Below, in pieces: positions 7,763 through 16,000 of a stretch of 64,000 bases of DNA. The position numbers were made by a program, and so were the translations under genes. A model generated the notes under the pieces. That model ran no database searches, was not told the origin of the DNA, and was given only the letters and a program-made list of their open reading frames with translations. The stretch lies in NCBI GenBank assembly GCA_003611805.1, contig RAYM01000030.1, positions 1-64,000 on the forward strand, written 5' to 3'. The DNA is from a bacterium 1xD42-87. GTDB taxonomy: Bacteria > Bacillota > Clostridia > Lachnospirales > Lachnospiraceae. Position 1 is the first letter of the stretch; every line of letters starts with the position of its first letter.

Positions 7763-8195
7763 GCTGGTGGTACTTGCGATTGTGTTTGATACAATCTTTG
7801 GAGTGCTGCGGGCGGTGCGTGAAAAGAGGTTTAACAGCTGCGCAGGGATTGACGGGGCTATCCGTAAAGTGGGTATGCTGATTTCCCTTGTGTTCATGCT
7901 GGCTATTGATATGCTGATAAAGGTTAATCTTATCGGCTTTATCCCAGAGGCGGCACGTAACCATTTGGGGCTTACGAGCGTGGGCGTGGCTGAATTTTTC
8001 GCACTTCTCTATATTGCCTATGAGGTAGTGAGTATCTTTAAGAATATGGCGCTTTGCGGGCTGCCCGTTAAGAAAGTCTGGGCGACGGTGCGGGCGTTTC
8101 TGGGGAAATATACAGACGAGCTGCCAGACACGGACGAGCTGGACGGAAACAGCGCCACGGGCAGCGCAGAGGGCTACAGACAGCAGGAAAAATAA
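7707..8195 (+). CDS. Phage holin (toxin secretion/phage lysis holin family)
   Basis: 162 residues. Three or four hydrophobic segments are visible: VIELVVLAIVFDTIFGVL (about 16-33), a central GMLISLVFMLAIDMLI (about 55-70) and GVAEFFALLYIAYEVVSIF (about 92-110). A conserved linker FNSCAGIDGAIRKVG lies between the first two, as in the TcdE/UtxA-type family. The acidic, hydrophilic tail (TDELPDTDELDG) is cytoplasmic-like. It would permeabilise the membrane at the end of infection for release of the endolysin. The alternative start at the second ATG (codon 3) cannot be excluded. Confidence 0.88.
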   Translation: MEMKILEFINMAANNKVIELVVLAIVFDTIFGVLRAVREKRFNSCAGIDGAIRKVGMLISLVFMLAIDMLIKVNLIGFIPEAARNHLGLTSVGVAEFFALLYIAYEVVSIFKNMALCGLPVKKVWATVRAFLGKYTDELPDTDELDGNSATGSAEGYRQQEK

Positions 8196-8220
8196 TAAAA
8201 CATAGACAGTATGCAGCAGG

Positions 8221-8250
8221 GCGCTTACGGGAAACCGTAGGCGCTTTTTG
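8221..8250 (+). terminator. Intrinsic terminator after the holin
   Basis: GCGCTTACGG pairs with CCGTAGGCGC around a GAAA loop (10 bp with one T-G pair), followed by TTTTT. It lies 25 bases after the holin stop and before the endolysin, so the endolysin needs read-through, antitermination or its own promoter. Confidence 0.75.
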
Positions 8251-8273
8251 CAAATGAAAGGAGAGCAGAGGGC

Positions 8274-8432
8274 ATGGCAGAGATTAAGAGCGAACACACA
8301 AAGGATATGACAGCAGAGGAACGGGAAGAGCTGCGGGCAAGGGTGGAGAACATGACACCAGAAGAGCTGCGGAAGTTTAGAAACTCTATGGACGCTGACG
8401 GCATGGGATTTTTTGGAGAGGAGAGCGTATAG
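8274..8432 (+). CDS. Small acidic phage protein, unknown
   Basis: 52 residues, start ATG 8274 preceded by AGGAGA and GAGGG. It is strongly helical and charged (MTAEEREELRARVENMTPEE) and ends GMGFFGEESV. The stop at 8430-8432 is 1 base before the endolysin ATG, so the two are probably co-translated. Similar small acidic ORFs occur near lysis genes, but no function can be assigned. Confidence 0.6.
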   Translation: MAEIKSEHTKDMTAEEREELRARVENMTPEELRKFRNSMDADGMGFFGEESV

Positions 8433-8433
8433 C

Positions 8434-9903
8434 ATGAAACAGCCAGTAATAAACAAACTGCTTACACCCTATAACTTTACGGACAAGAACAGTACCGCAC
8501 GCATAAAATATATCGTTATCCATTATGTAGGGGCGCTGGGCGGCGCAAAGGCGAACTGCCAGTATTACGCAGGGCGGTATATCGGAGCGTCTGCGCATTT
8601 CTTTGTAGGATTTGACGGGGAGATATGGCAGGCGGTGGAAACCGAGGACATAGCGTGGCACTGCGGCGCAAACAGCTATAAGCACGCAGAGTGCAGAAAC
8701 TCAAACAGCATCGGTATTGAAATGTGCGTGAGGAAGAGGAACACCGCCAGCATGGGGGCTACCGATAAAGATTGGTATTTTGAGGACGCAACGGTAGAGG
8801 CTACGGCAGAGCTTACACAATACTTAATGGATAAGTACAACGTGCCTGCGTCGCACGTCATAAGGCATTACGACGTTACGGGGAAGATTTGCCCTAACCC
8901 GTATGTATATAATGCAATGGCGCACACATGGGAGAAGTTTAAGCAGATGATAAGCGGCGCTGCATCTGCTGGCGGCAGCAAGACAGATAAATTATACCGT
9001 GTGCGCAAGAGCTGGGAAGATGCAAAGAGCCAGATAGGGGCTTTTTCTTCTCTGGATAATGCAAAGAAAGCCTGCACTGCTGGTTATAATGTTTATGACT
9101 GGGACGGCAAGGCGGTTTACAGCGTATTTGCAGGCGGCATGGTGCAGAACGGGAACACGGAAAAAGCAATATGGGACTATCTGGCGGGCAAAGGCTTAAA
9201 TGCCTGCGCCGTGGCAGGCTTAATGGGTAATCTGTATGCGGAAAGCGGGCTTAATTCCTGCAATCTGCAAAACAGCTATAACAAGAGCCTTGATATGACA
9301 GATGCACAGTATACGGCTGCCGTGGATAATGGCAGCTACGGCAATTTTGTAAAGGACAAGGCGGGCTACGGGCTGGCACAGTGGACGTACCACACAAGAA
9401 AGCAGGCATTACTTAATTATGCGAAAAAGGCGGGTGCATCTATCGGCAGTCTGGATATGCAGCTTGCCTTTTTGTGGGACGAGCTGCAAGGCTATAAATC
9501 CGTTATCAGCACATTAAAGGGCGCAAAGAGCGTGCGGGCTGCCTCTGATGCCGTGCTGCTGGGATTTGAAAAGCCAGCAGACCAGAGCGAGGCGGTACAG
9601 AAAAAGCGTGCAGGGTACGGCGAGGCATATTACAAGAAATATGCAGGCGGGCAACAGGCAGCAGTACCGCAGGAAAAGCCGCAGGCGGCAGCAGGCGTGC
9701 CGTTCAAGGTTAAAGTGGATATATTAGACCTTAATATAAGGACGGGCGCAGGGACGAACTACGAAAAGACGGGAGAGCATACGGGCAAGGGTGTATTTAC
9801 CATTGTGGAAGTGAAAGCGGGCAAAGGGAGTACGGCAGGCTGGGGCAGGCTGAAAAGCGGCGCAGGCTGGATAAGTCTTGACTATGCCACACGCTTAGCG
9901 TAA
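8434..9903 (+). CDS. Endolysin: amidase_2, phage tail lysozyme-like, SH3
   Basis: 489 residues from ATG 8434 (GGAGAG upstream); an upstream TTG at 8413 is less likely. Residues about 20-165 are an N-acetylmuramoyl-L-alanine amidase of the T7-lysozyme/PGRP type: IVIHYVG carries the first zinc His (residue 30), SIGIEMCV the core strand, and HVIRHYDVTGKICPNP the second ligand region. Next comes a short SPOR-like stretch (AKSQIGAFSSLDNAKKAC). Residues about 238-400 resemble phage tail lysozyme (AVAGLMGNLYAESG with the likely catalytic Glu, YGLAQWTYHTRKQALL). The last about 60 residues are a bacterial SH3 wall-binding domain (LDLNIRTGAGTNYEKTGE). It would cut peptidoglycan at two kinds of bond. 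Confidence 0.9.
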   Translation: MKQPVINKLLTPYNFTDKNSTARIKYIVIHYVGALGGAKANCQYYAGRYIGASAHFFVGFDGEIWQAVETEDIAWHCGANSYKHAECRNSNSIGIEMCVRKRNTASMGATDKDWYFEDATVEATAELTQYLMDKYNVPASHVIRHYDVTGKICPNPYVYNAMAHTWEKFKQMISGAASAGGSKTDKLYRVRKSWEDAKSQIGAFSSLDNAKKACTAGYNVYDWDGKAVYSVFAGGMVQNGNTEKAIWDYLAGKGLNACAVAGLMGNLYAESGLNSCNLQNSYNKSLDMTDAQYTAAVDNGSYGNFVKDKAGYGLAQWTYHTRKQALLNYAKKAGASIGSLDMQLAFLWDELQGYKSVISTLKGAKSVRAASDAVLLGFEKPADQSEAVQKKRAGYGEAYYKKYAGGQQAAVPQEKPQAAAGVPFKVKVDILDLNIRTGAGTNYEKTGEHTGKGVFTIVEVKAGKGSTAGWGRLKSGAGWISLDYATRLA

Positions 9904-9910
9904 GAAGAAT

Positions 9911-9953
9911 GAGGGCAGGCGGCTTACGGGCTGCTTACCCTCTTATTTTTTTG
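9911..9953 (+). terminator. Terminator after the endolysin
   Basis: GAGGG (9911-9915) pairs with CCCTC (9938-9942), extended inside by CAG/CTG, and is followed by TTATTTTTTTG. It closes the late lysis transcript directly before the next promoter. Confidence 0.6.
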
Positions 9954-9956
9954 AGG

Positions 9957-10002
9957 ATATTACAGAATATGTATTGACATATTACAGAATATGCGATATA
10001 AT
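9957..10002 (+). promoter_or_regulatory. Consensus promoter with two operator-like dyads
   Basis: TTGACA (9974-9979), a 17-base spacer and TATAAT (9997-10002) match the sigma-A consensus exactly. A 15-bp sequence, ATATTACAGAATATG, occurs at 9957-9971 and again at 9979-9993. Each copy is a dyad (ATATT-ACAG-AATAT) and the copies are 22 bp apart, so they lie on one face of the helix. One sits upstream of the -35 and the other fills the spacer. This is the layout of a tightly repressed promoter. The repressor is unknown; the ribbon-helix-helix protein at 10301 is one candidate. Confidence 0.82.
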
Positions 10003-10065
10003 TAAGACAGTTAAGGGAGATACATAACCCATAACAATAACTGGGCGGCAGGGAAAGGAGAAAAT

Positions 10066-10206
10066 ATGGACGAGGAAATGAACGTAGGCGAACTGCTTAA
10101 GGAAACAGCCGAGGAAAACCAGACAAGGAAAATACTTGAAATACTCAACGAGTGTAAAGACCTTGAAGAGGCTAAAGAAAAAGTAAGAGCCTTACTTAAG
10201 AAGTAA
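10066..10206 (+). CDS. Small acidic helical protein, unknown
   Basis: 46 residues, ATG 10066 with a good AAAGGAG 5 bases upstream. It is almost entirely helical and highly charged (ILEILNECKDLEEAKEKVRA). It is the first gene behind the consensus promoter at 9974-10002. It could be a small phage regulator or a partner for the downstream ribbon-helix-helix protein; no family is recognised. Confidence 0.65.
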   Translation: MDEEMNVGELLKETAEENQTRKILEILNECKDLEEAKEKVRALLKK

Positions 10207-10223
10207 GGCGGGGATACAGAAAG

Positions 10224-10249
10224 GGCGGTGGACTTGCCAAAGCCGCCCA
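10224..10249 (+). terminator. GC-rich hairpin, possible attenuator
   Basis: GGGCGG and TGG pair with CCA and CCGCCC around a short loop between two small genes. There is no T-run after it, so it may slow or punctuate transcription rather than stop it. Confidence 0.35.
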
Positions 10250-10300
10250 AACTGTTTAAAAGGATTATACATCATAAGGCAAGGGAAAGAAAGAGGTAAA

Positions 10301-10486
10301 ATGCAGAAAGAAGAATTTAACCAGATAAAATATCAGAATGAATTTAAGAAAAAGAATTATGATAGGTTTGAGCTGGTAATGCCGAAAGGACAAAAAGAAG
10401 TCATTAAACAACGTGCAAAAGCGGCAGGGCAGAGCATAAGCGAATATATAAATACCGCTATTGCAGAGAAAATGGCTAAAGATTAG
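10301..10486 (+). CDS. Ribbon-helix-helix (Arc/MetJ-type) DNA-binding protein
   Basis: 61 residues. The strand YDRFELVMPKGQKEVIK is followed by two helices, QRAKAAGQSISEYINTAI. This is the standard RHH fold, in which the strand of a dimer enters the DNA major groove. Proteins of this size are antitoxins or phage/plasmid repressors. No toxin-like gene adjoins it: the next gene is a membrane HIRAN protein. The direct dyads at the promoter 300 bases upstream are a plausible operator, so autoregulation is possible. Confidence 0.8.
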   Translation: MQKEEFNQIKYQNEFKKKNYDRFELVMPKGQKEVIKQRAKAAGQSISEYINTAIAEKMAKD

Positions 10487-10505
10487 AAAGTGAGGTTTAT
10501 TTATC

Positions 10506-11193
10506 ATGGGTAAAAAGAAAATGGTACTTTATGGGGCGGCTGCGCTATTTGCAGTAAGTGGAGTGGTGGCGCTGCCGTCTGGAAATATTACGGGCGGTAT
10601 CGGCTGCATAGTGATTGCTGCGGTATGTTTTCTGCTGGCACGCAAACCAGCAAAAGAGGCAGCAGGACAGCAGGCAGCGCCGAGGACAGCGGGAACGCCT
10701 GCCGCTGGCAGCAGGATTGCGGAAACCATACGCACAAAAGTAGTGGGAGTGACTTTCCAGAACGACGACGGCGAAAGCAGGCAGGATATATTAAGCCGTA
10801 TGACGGGCGACGAGGAAATAGAGATAGAGAAAACCACATACAACGGAGAGCCTGCCGCATATGTAAAATGGGGAAATAAAATACTGGGGTATTTATCGGC
10901 AGAACTGGCAAAGGATTTGGCGGCAAAGTATCCTAATGCCCGCTACACCGCAGAAATACTGGAAATTTCTGGGGGGGGGGGTACAGACGTTTGGCTGCAA
11001 TATAGAGCTTGACATTATTGTAGAAGAACAGCAACGTAGCCAGCGCACAGCGGGCGAAACGATAGTATATATAGACCGCAGCAGTAAAAAGTACCACAGT
11101 AAGCCTAATTGTTCTGGAATGAAAAACCCAAAGGGCATACCGCTAATCCAAGCAAAGAAAAAATACACAGCTTGTAAGAAATGCTGTAAATGA
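10506..11193 (+). pseudogene. Membrane HIRAN-domain protein split at an 11-G tract
   Basis: As read, translation from ATG 10506 gives 168 residues and stops at 11012. The protein has two N-terminal membrane segments (LYGAAALFAVSGVVAL, IGCIVIAAVCFLLA), an Ala-rich linker and a HIRAN-like domain (KVVGVTFQNDDGE, AYVKWGNKILGYLSAELAKD). At the G run 10971-10981 the frame is lost. Removing one G (or adding two) joins it to a frame ending at 11193 that carries the end of the domain (FGCNIELDIIVEEQ) and a Cys/His tail (KKYHSKPNC, then ACKKCCK) like an Ada-type metal-binding module. It is either a phase-variable gene, a real mutation or a homopolymer sequencing error. Confidence 0.75.
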
Positions 11194-11206
11194 GCTATGA
11201 AATAAG

Positions 11207-11240
11207 AGCCGCAGACTTGTAAAAGAGTTTGCGGCTTTTC
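11207..11240 (+). terminator. Intrinsic terminator
   Basis: AGCCGCAGACT (11207-11217) pairs over 11 bp with AGTTTGCGGCT (11226-11236, one G-T pair) around an 8-base loop, followed by TTTTC. It ends the HIRAN transcript before the transposase gene. Confidence 0.8.
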
Positions 11241-11277
11241 GTCGTATATAGACCACAACGAAAGAGAGGCAGAAACA

Positions 11278-12339
11278 ATGGCAAATAAAAAGGGCAGCCA
11301 CCAGCTGACAAGGGCAGATAGGATAAAGATAGAGGCGCTGCTAAAAGAGGGATTAAGCAAGGCAAAAATAGCAGCGCATCTGGGAGTACACCGCAGCACT
11401 ATATATAATGAGCTGAAAAGGGGAGAGTACGAACACCGTAATAGTGACTGGACGACAGAAATAAGATACAGCCCAGACATAGCACAGGAAAAGGCAGAGG
11501 AAAATTTAAAGGTAAGAGGCACACAGCTTAAAATAGGCAACGATATTGCATATGCAAATTACATAGAGGACAAGATAGTAAACGAGGATTACAGCCCAGC
11601 AGCAGTGCTGGGAGAGCTTAAGGCGCAGGGTAGAGAGGGAGAATTTAATACTACCGTCTGCGTGGCTACTCTTTACAGCTACATAGATAAGGGCGTTTTC
11701 CTTAAGCTGACAAATAAGGATTTACCAGTAAAGAAGAATAAAAAGCGGGGCTATAAGAAAGTACGCAAGCAGCAGGCACGGGCAGCAGCAGGCGACAGCA
11801 TAGAAAAACGCCCAGAAGAGATAGACAAGCGGGAAGAGTTCGGACACTGGGAAATGGATAGTGTAATAGGCAAGCGGGGAGTATCTAAAAACGTGCTGCT
11901 GGTAATGACGGAAAGAAAGACACGGGACGAGATTATATTTAAGCTGCCAGACCATACGGACGAGGCGGTAGTAGCGGCGCTGGATAGATTAGAGCGCAAA
12001 TATGGTGCGGATATGTTTAAGCAGATATTTAAGACAATTACGGTAGACAACGGCAGCGAGTTTGCAGACGTGAACGGCTTAGAGCGTTCTATACTGGAAG
12101 AGGGAGAAAAGAGGACACATTTGTATTACTGCCACCCATATAGCAGCTGGGAGCGTGGCACGAATGAGGTAACAAATAAAATGGTGCGCCGCAAAGTGCC
12201 AAAGGGTACAAACTTTGACGATAAGACCGACGAGGAAATAGAGAAAATAGAGGGCTGGATAAACGGCTACCCACGCAGGATACATGGCTACCGTTCTGCT
12301 GGGGAGCTTTTCACAGAAGAGCTGGAAAAGCTGGCTTAA
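11278..12339 (+). CDS. IS30-family DDE transposase
   Basis: 353 residues, normal for IS30. The N-terminus is a helix-turn-helix of the family type (LTRADRIKIEALLKEGLSKA, AAHLGVHRSTIYNELKRG). The DDE catalytic triad is D194 (GHWEMDSV), D257 (TVDNGSEF) and E292 (SSWERGTNE), with the expected 34-residue gap between the last two. The following NKMVRRKVPKGTNF and GYRSAGELF segments are also standard. I could not find terminal inverted repeats, and base usage resembles the phage genes. It may be a resident phage gene rather than a recent insertion. Confidence 0.92.
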   Translation: MANKKGSHQLTRADRIKIEALLKEGLSKAKIAAHLGVHRSTIYNELKRGEYEHRNSDWTTEIRYSPDIAQEKAEENLKVRGTQLKIGNDIAYANYIEDKIVNEDYSPAAVLGELKAQGREGEFNTTVCVATLYSYIDKGVFLKLTNKDLPVKKNKKRGYKKVRKQQARAAAGDSIEKRPEEIDKREEFGHWEMDSVIGKRGVSKNVLLVMTERKTRDEIIFKLPDHTDEAVVAALDRLERKYGADMFKQIFKTITVDNGSEFADVNGLERSILEEGEKRTHLYYCHPYSSWERGTNEVTNKMVRRKVPKGTNFDDKTDEEIEKIEGWINGYPRRIHGYRSAGELFTEELEKLA

Positions 12340-12586
12340 TATCAGATATAGCGACTTTGAGAGGCTGGCAGCAGTGGCAGCCTTAAAGCTGCGCCCATTC
12401 CAGCAAAAGGGAGTTTACAAGGCGGGCGCACTCTGGTATAGTAAGGGTAGCACATCTGCTGTATTTCATTCTGTATAGTTAAATTCTACAAAATACCCAC
12501 TACCCAATTAGTAAATATGCCGAAAGTGAAAAATTGTTCAAAAAAAGGTTGAAATTTTTATCCGTGAAAATAAACGTCAAATTTCC
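12340..12586. other. Prophage/chromosome junction region, no gene
   Basis: The stretch 12340-12480 keeps phage-like composition and contains an open frame (to 12478) that begins inside the transposase gene; I do not regard it as coding. From about 12480 the sequence becomes AT-rich. The right attachment site should be here, but it cannot be placed without the left junction. Confidence 0.45.
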
Positions 12587-12631
12587 TTGACATTTTTATG
12601 TTTCAATGCCAAAATGATAAGCAGTTATCAT
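12587..12631 (+). promoter_or_regulatory. Promoter of the ileS leader, with a dyad over the start
   Basis: TTGACA (12587-12592), 17 bases, then CAAAAT (12610-12615). ATGATAA (12614-12620) and TTATCAT (12625-12631) form a perfect 7-bp dyad with a GCAG centre at the predicted start of transcription. This could be an operator or a 5'-end stabilising hairpin. Confidence 0.65.
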
Positions 12632-12635
12632 GGAT

Positions 12636-12976
12636 AAAGACACTGAGGAAGACAGTACCTGATTTTTAAAAGTTGCAGCGAGCCGGTGAGGGTGCAAGAC
12701 CGGTATGAGTAGAAAGTCAGGGAAAATCACTTCTGAGTTTCAGACTGAACCTTCGCCGTTTTCGCAGCATCCGTTCCGAAGGAGCCGGAAAGCGGGCGGT
12801 GAGACAGTAGGCTCTGACGGCGTCCCGCCGTTATCGGGAACCGTATAGACAAATCGTGTTATGTGAAACGGCGAAAGAGGTATGTGCTGTTTAACGCGCG
12901 CGGTTGGTCGGTACGTCGTAACAGGTGGTATCACGGGAACTTTACCCTCGTCCTTTTACGGGACGGGGGTTTTTTG
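12636..12976 (+). promoter_or_regulatory. T-box leader of ileS
   Basis: The leader has the parts of a T-box riboswitch. The Stem I region (about 12670-12750) has the apical GGGTGCAAGACCGG segment, and a specifier-like ATC (Ile codon) at 12726-12728 lies just before ACTTCTGAG. Further stems in the middle include the CGGCG/CGCCG type arms. The T-box itself reads ACAGGTGGTATCACGG (12921-12936), a variant of the usual AGGGTGGTACCGCG. The terminator follows: CCCTCGTCC (12945-12953) with GGACGGGGG (12961-12969) and six T. Uncharged tRNA-Ile would stabilise the antiterminator and allow ileS expression. The specifier assignment is less sure than the T-box call. Confidence 0.87.
12945..12975 (+). terminator. 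T-box terminator ahead of ileS
   Basis: A 9-bp GC-rich stem (with one T-G pair), a TTTTACG loop and a run of six T. It is mutually exclusive with the antiterminator that uses the T-box sequence just upstream. Confidence 0.88.
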
Positions 12977-13041
12977 CGCGTATAAGCAGTTTATTCTCTG
13001 CTTATACGCAGGAAACTAGAAAAACTGAAAGGAAGGACACT

Positions 13042-16000
13042 ATGTATCAGAAAGTTGACGCAAACCTGAATTTTGTGGACAGAGAAAAAGAAGTATGCAC
13101 CTTCTGGAAGGAAAACGATATCTTTCAGAAGAGTATGGATTCCCGCAAGGACGGTCCCACTTACACATTCTATGACGGACCGCCGACGGCGAACGGCAAG
13201 CCCCATATCGGGCACGTGCTGACGCGTGTCATCAAAGATATGATCCCCAGATACCGCACTATGAAGGGGTATATGGTGCCCCGTAAGGCGGGATGGGATA
13301 CGCACGGACTGCCGGTGGAGCTGGAAGTGGAAAAACTGCTGGGTCTGGACGGCAAGGAGCAGATTGAGGAGTACGGGCTTGATCCGTTTATCAGCAAGTG
13401 TAAGGAGTCTGTCTGGAAATACAAGGGTATGTGGGAGGACTTCTCCGGCACGGTCGGTTTCTGGGCGGATATGGACGACCCTTACGTGACGTATCACGAT
13501 AATTTCATCGAGTCCGAGTGGTGGGCGCTCAAGCAGATCTGGGACAAAGGACTGCTGTACAAGGGCTTCAAGATTGTGCCCTACTGCCCGCGCTGCGGCA
13601 CGCCCTTGTCCTCCCACGAGGTGGCGCAGGGCTACAAGGCGGTGAAGGAGCGCTCCGCCATCGCCCGGTTTAAGGTGGTGGGAGAGGACGCTTACTTCCT
13701 TGCGTGGACGACCACGCCGTGGACGCTGCCCTCCAATGTGGCGCTCTGTGTGAACCCTGTGGAAACCTACGTGAAAGTGAAGGCGGCGGACGGCTATACC
13801 TATTATATGGCGCAGGCGCTTTTAGATACGGTGCTTGGCAAGCTGGCTGAGGACGGAAAGCCGGCATATGAAGTGTTGGAAACCTATGTGGGCACGGACT
13901 TGGAATACAAGGAGTATGAGCCGCTGTTTGCCTGCGCGGGCGAGGAAGCGGCAAAACAGAAAAAGAAAGCCCATTATGTGACCTGCGACAGTTATGTTAC
14001 CATGACGGACGGTACCGGCATCGTGCATATCGCGCCAGCCTTCGGTGAGGACGACGCGCAGGTGGGACGCAGGTACGACCTGCCCTTTGTGCAGTTCGTG
14101 GACGGCAAGGGCAACATGACGGAGGAGACGCCTTACGCGGGGCTGTTTGTGAAAAAGGCTGACCCGGAGGTGATCAAAGACTTAGATAAAGAAGGAAAGC
14201 TTTTTGATGCGCCCAAGTTTGAGCATGACTATCCGTTCTGCTGGCGTTGCGATACGCCTCTGATCTACTATGCGCGCGAGTCATGGTTTATCAAGATGAC
14301 GGCAGTGCGCGACGATCTGGTGCGAAACAATAAGACGGTGAACTGGATTCCTGAATCCATCGGCGAGGGGCGTTTCGGCAACTGGCTGGAGAACATTCAG
14401 GACTGGGGCATTTCCCGTAACCGCTACTGGGGTACGCCTTTAAATGTGTGGGAGTGCGAGGGCTGTGGTCATATGGATGCCATCGGTTCCCGCGAGGAAC
14501 TGGAAAAAATGGGCGGCAATGCGGCGGCGAAGACCGTGGAGCTGCACAGACCTTATATCGACGAGATTACCTGCACTTGCCCCGAGTGCGGCGGAACCAT
14601 GAAGCGTGTGCCGGAGGTGATCGACTGCTGGTTTGATTCCGGCGCGATGCCCTTTGCGCAGCATCACTATCCGTTTGAAAATAAAGAGCTGTTTGACAGC
14701 CAGTTTCCGGCGCAGTTTATCTCCGAGGCGGTGGATCAGACGCGCGGGTGGTTTTACTCCCTGATGGCGGAATCCACGCTCCTGTTTAACTGTGCGCCCT
14801 TCGAGAACGTGATCGTGCTGGGGCATGTGCAGGACGAGAACGGGCAGAAGATGAGCAAGTCCAAGGGCAACGCAGTGGATCCTTTTGAGGCGCTTGAGAC
14901 TTACGGCGCGGATGCGATCCGCTGGTATTTCTATATCAATTCGGCACCCTGGCTGCCCAACCGTTTCCACGGCAAGGCAGTGCAGGAGGGGCAGCGCAAG
15001 TTCCTCGGCACGCTCTGGAACACCTACGCGTTCTTCGTGCTGTATGCGAATATCGACAATTTTGACGCGACGAAGTATGCTTTGGAATACGATAAACTTC
15101 CGGTGATGGATAAGTGGCTGCTCTCCAAGCTGAACACTGCCATCAAGGAAGTGGACGACCATCTGGACAATTACAGAATCCCCGAGGCGGCGCGCGTTCT
15201 GGACAACTTTGTGGATGAAATGAGCAACTGGTATGTGAGAAGAAGCAGGGAGCGTTTCTGGGCGAAGGGCATGGAGCAGGATAAGATCAACGCTTATATG
15301 ACCCTTTATACGACGCTTGTGGATATCTGCAAGTGCGCCGCACCGATGATTCCGTTTATGACGGAGGAAATTTACCGCAATCTGGTGTGCAGCATTGACA
15401 AGGACGCATCGGAGAGCATTCATCTTTGCGACTTCCCGGCCGCGGACGAGGGAATGATCGACAAGAAGCTGGAAGAATCCATGGAAGAGGTGTTAAAGAT
15501 CGTTGTCATGGGGCGCGCGGCGCGGAACACTGCGAACATCAAGAACCGCCAGCCCATCGGCACCATGTATGTGAAGGCGGAGAGCGTTCTCGACGACTTC
15601 TATCAGGATATCGTGAAGGATGAGTTAAATGTAAAGCAGATTGTGTTTTCCGACGACGTGTCGGCGTTCACGACTTACAGCTTCAAGCCCCAGCTCAAGA
15701 CCGTCGGTCCGAAATACGGCAAACAGCTTGGCGGCATCAAGGCGTATCTGTCCGAAATGGACGGCAGCGCGGCGATGGATACCCTGAAAACGCAGGGGGC
15801 GTTGCAGTTTGACGTAGACGGTGTGGCAGTTTCTCTTGCGGAGGAGGATCTGCTCATTGATATGGCGCAGAAGGACGGTTTTGTGGCGGAGGCAGACAAT
15901 TATGTGACGGTGGTGCTTGATACGAACCTGACGGAAGAGCTGATCGAGGAGGGCTTTGTCTACGAGATCATCAGCAAGATCCAGACCATGCGTAAGGATG

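Larger units (their letters stand above)
1..12480. mobile_element. Prophage, right part (tail, DGR, lysis, right end)
   Basis: Continuous phage gene order: tape measure, Dit, Gp37-like tail protein, baseplate protein, DGR cassette, holin, endolysin, small regulatory ORFs and an IS30-type transposase, almost all on the plus strand with tight spacing. The left end (head, portal, probably integrase and repressor) lies outside the window. The right limit is inferred from the change to an AT-rich non-coding stretch near 12,480 and the start of the ileS T-box leader near 12,600. No attachment repeat can be identified because the left junction is missing. Confidence 0.9.

Noticed and set aside
7596-8456. 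286-residue minus-strand ORF opposite holin genes
   Set aside because: Antisense to well-supported lysis genes, Cys/His/Leu-rich composition with no domain.
10301-10486. Ribbon-helix-helix protein as an antitoxin of a toxin pair
   Set aside because: Neither neighbour looks like a toxin; the next gene encodes a membrane HIRAN protein 19 bases away.
12284-12478. 64-residue ORF at the prophage end
   Set aside because: It starts inside the transposase gene in another frame and has no ribosome site or recognisable domain.
14440-15423. 327-residue minus-strand ORF
   Set aside because: Antisense shadow of ileS.
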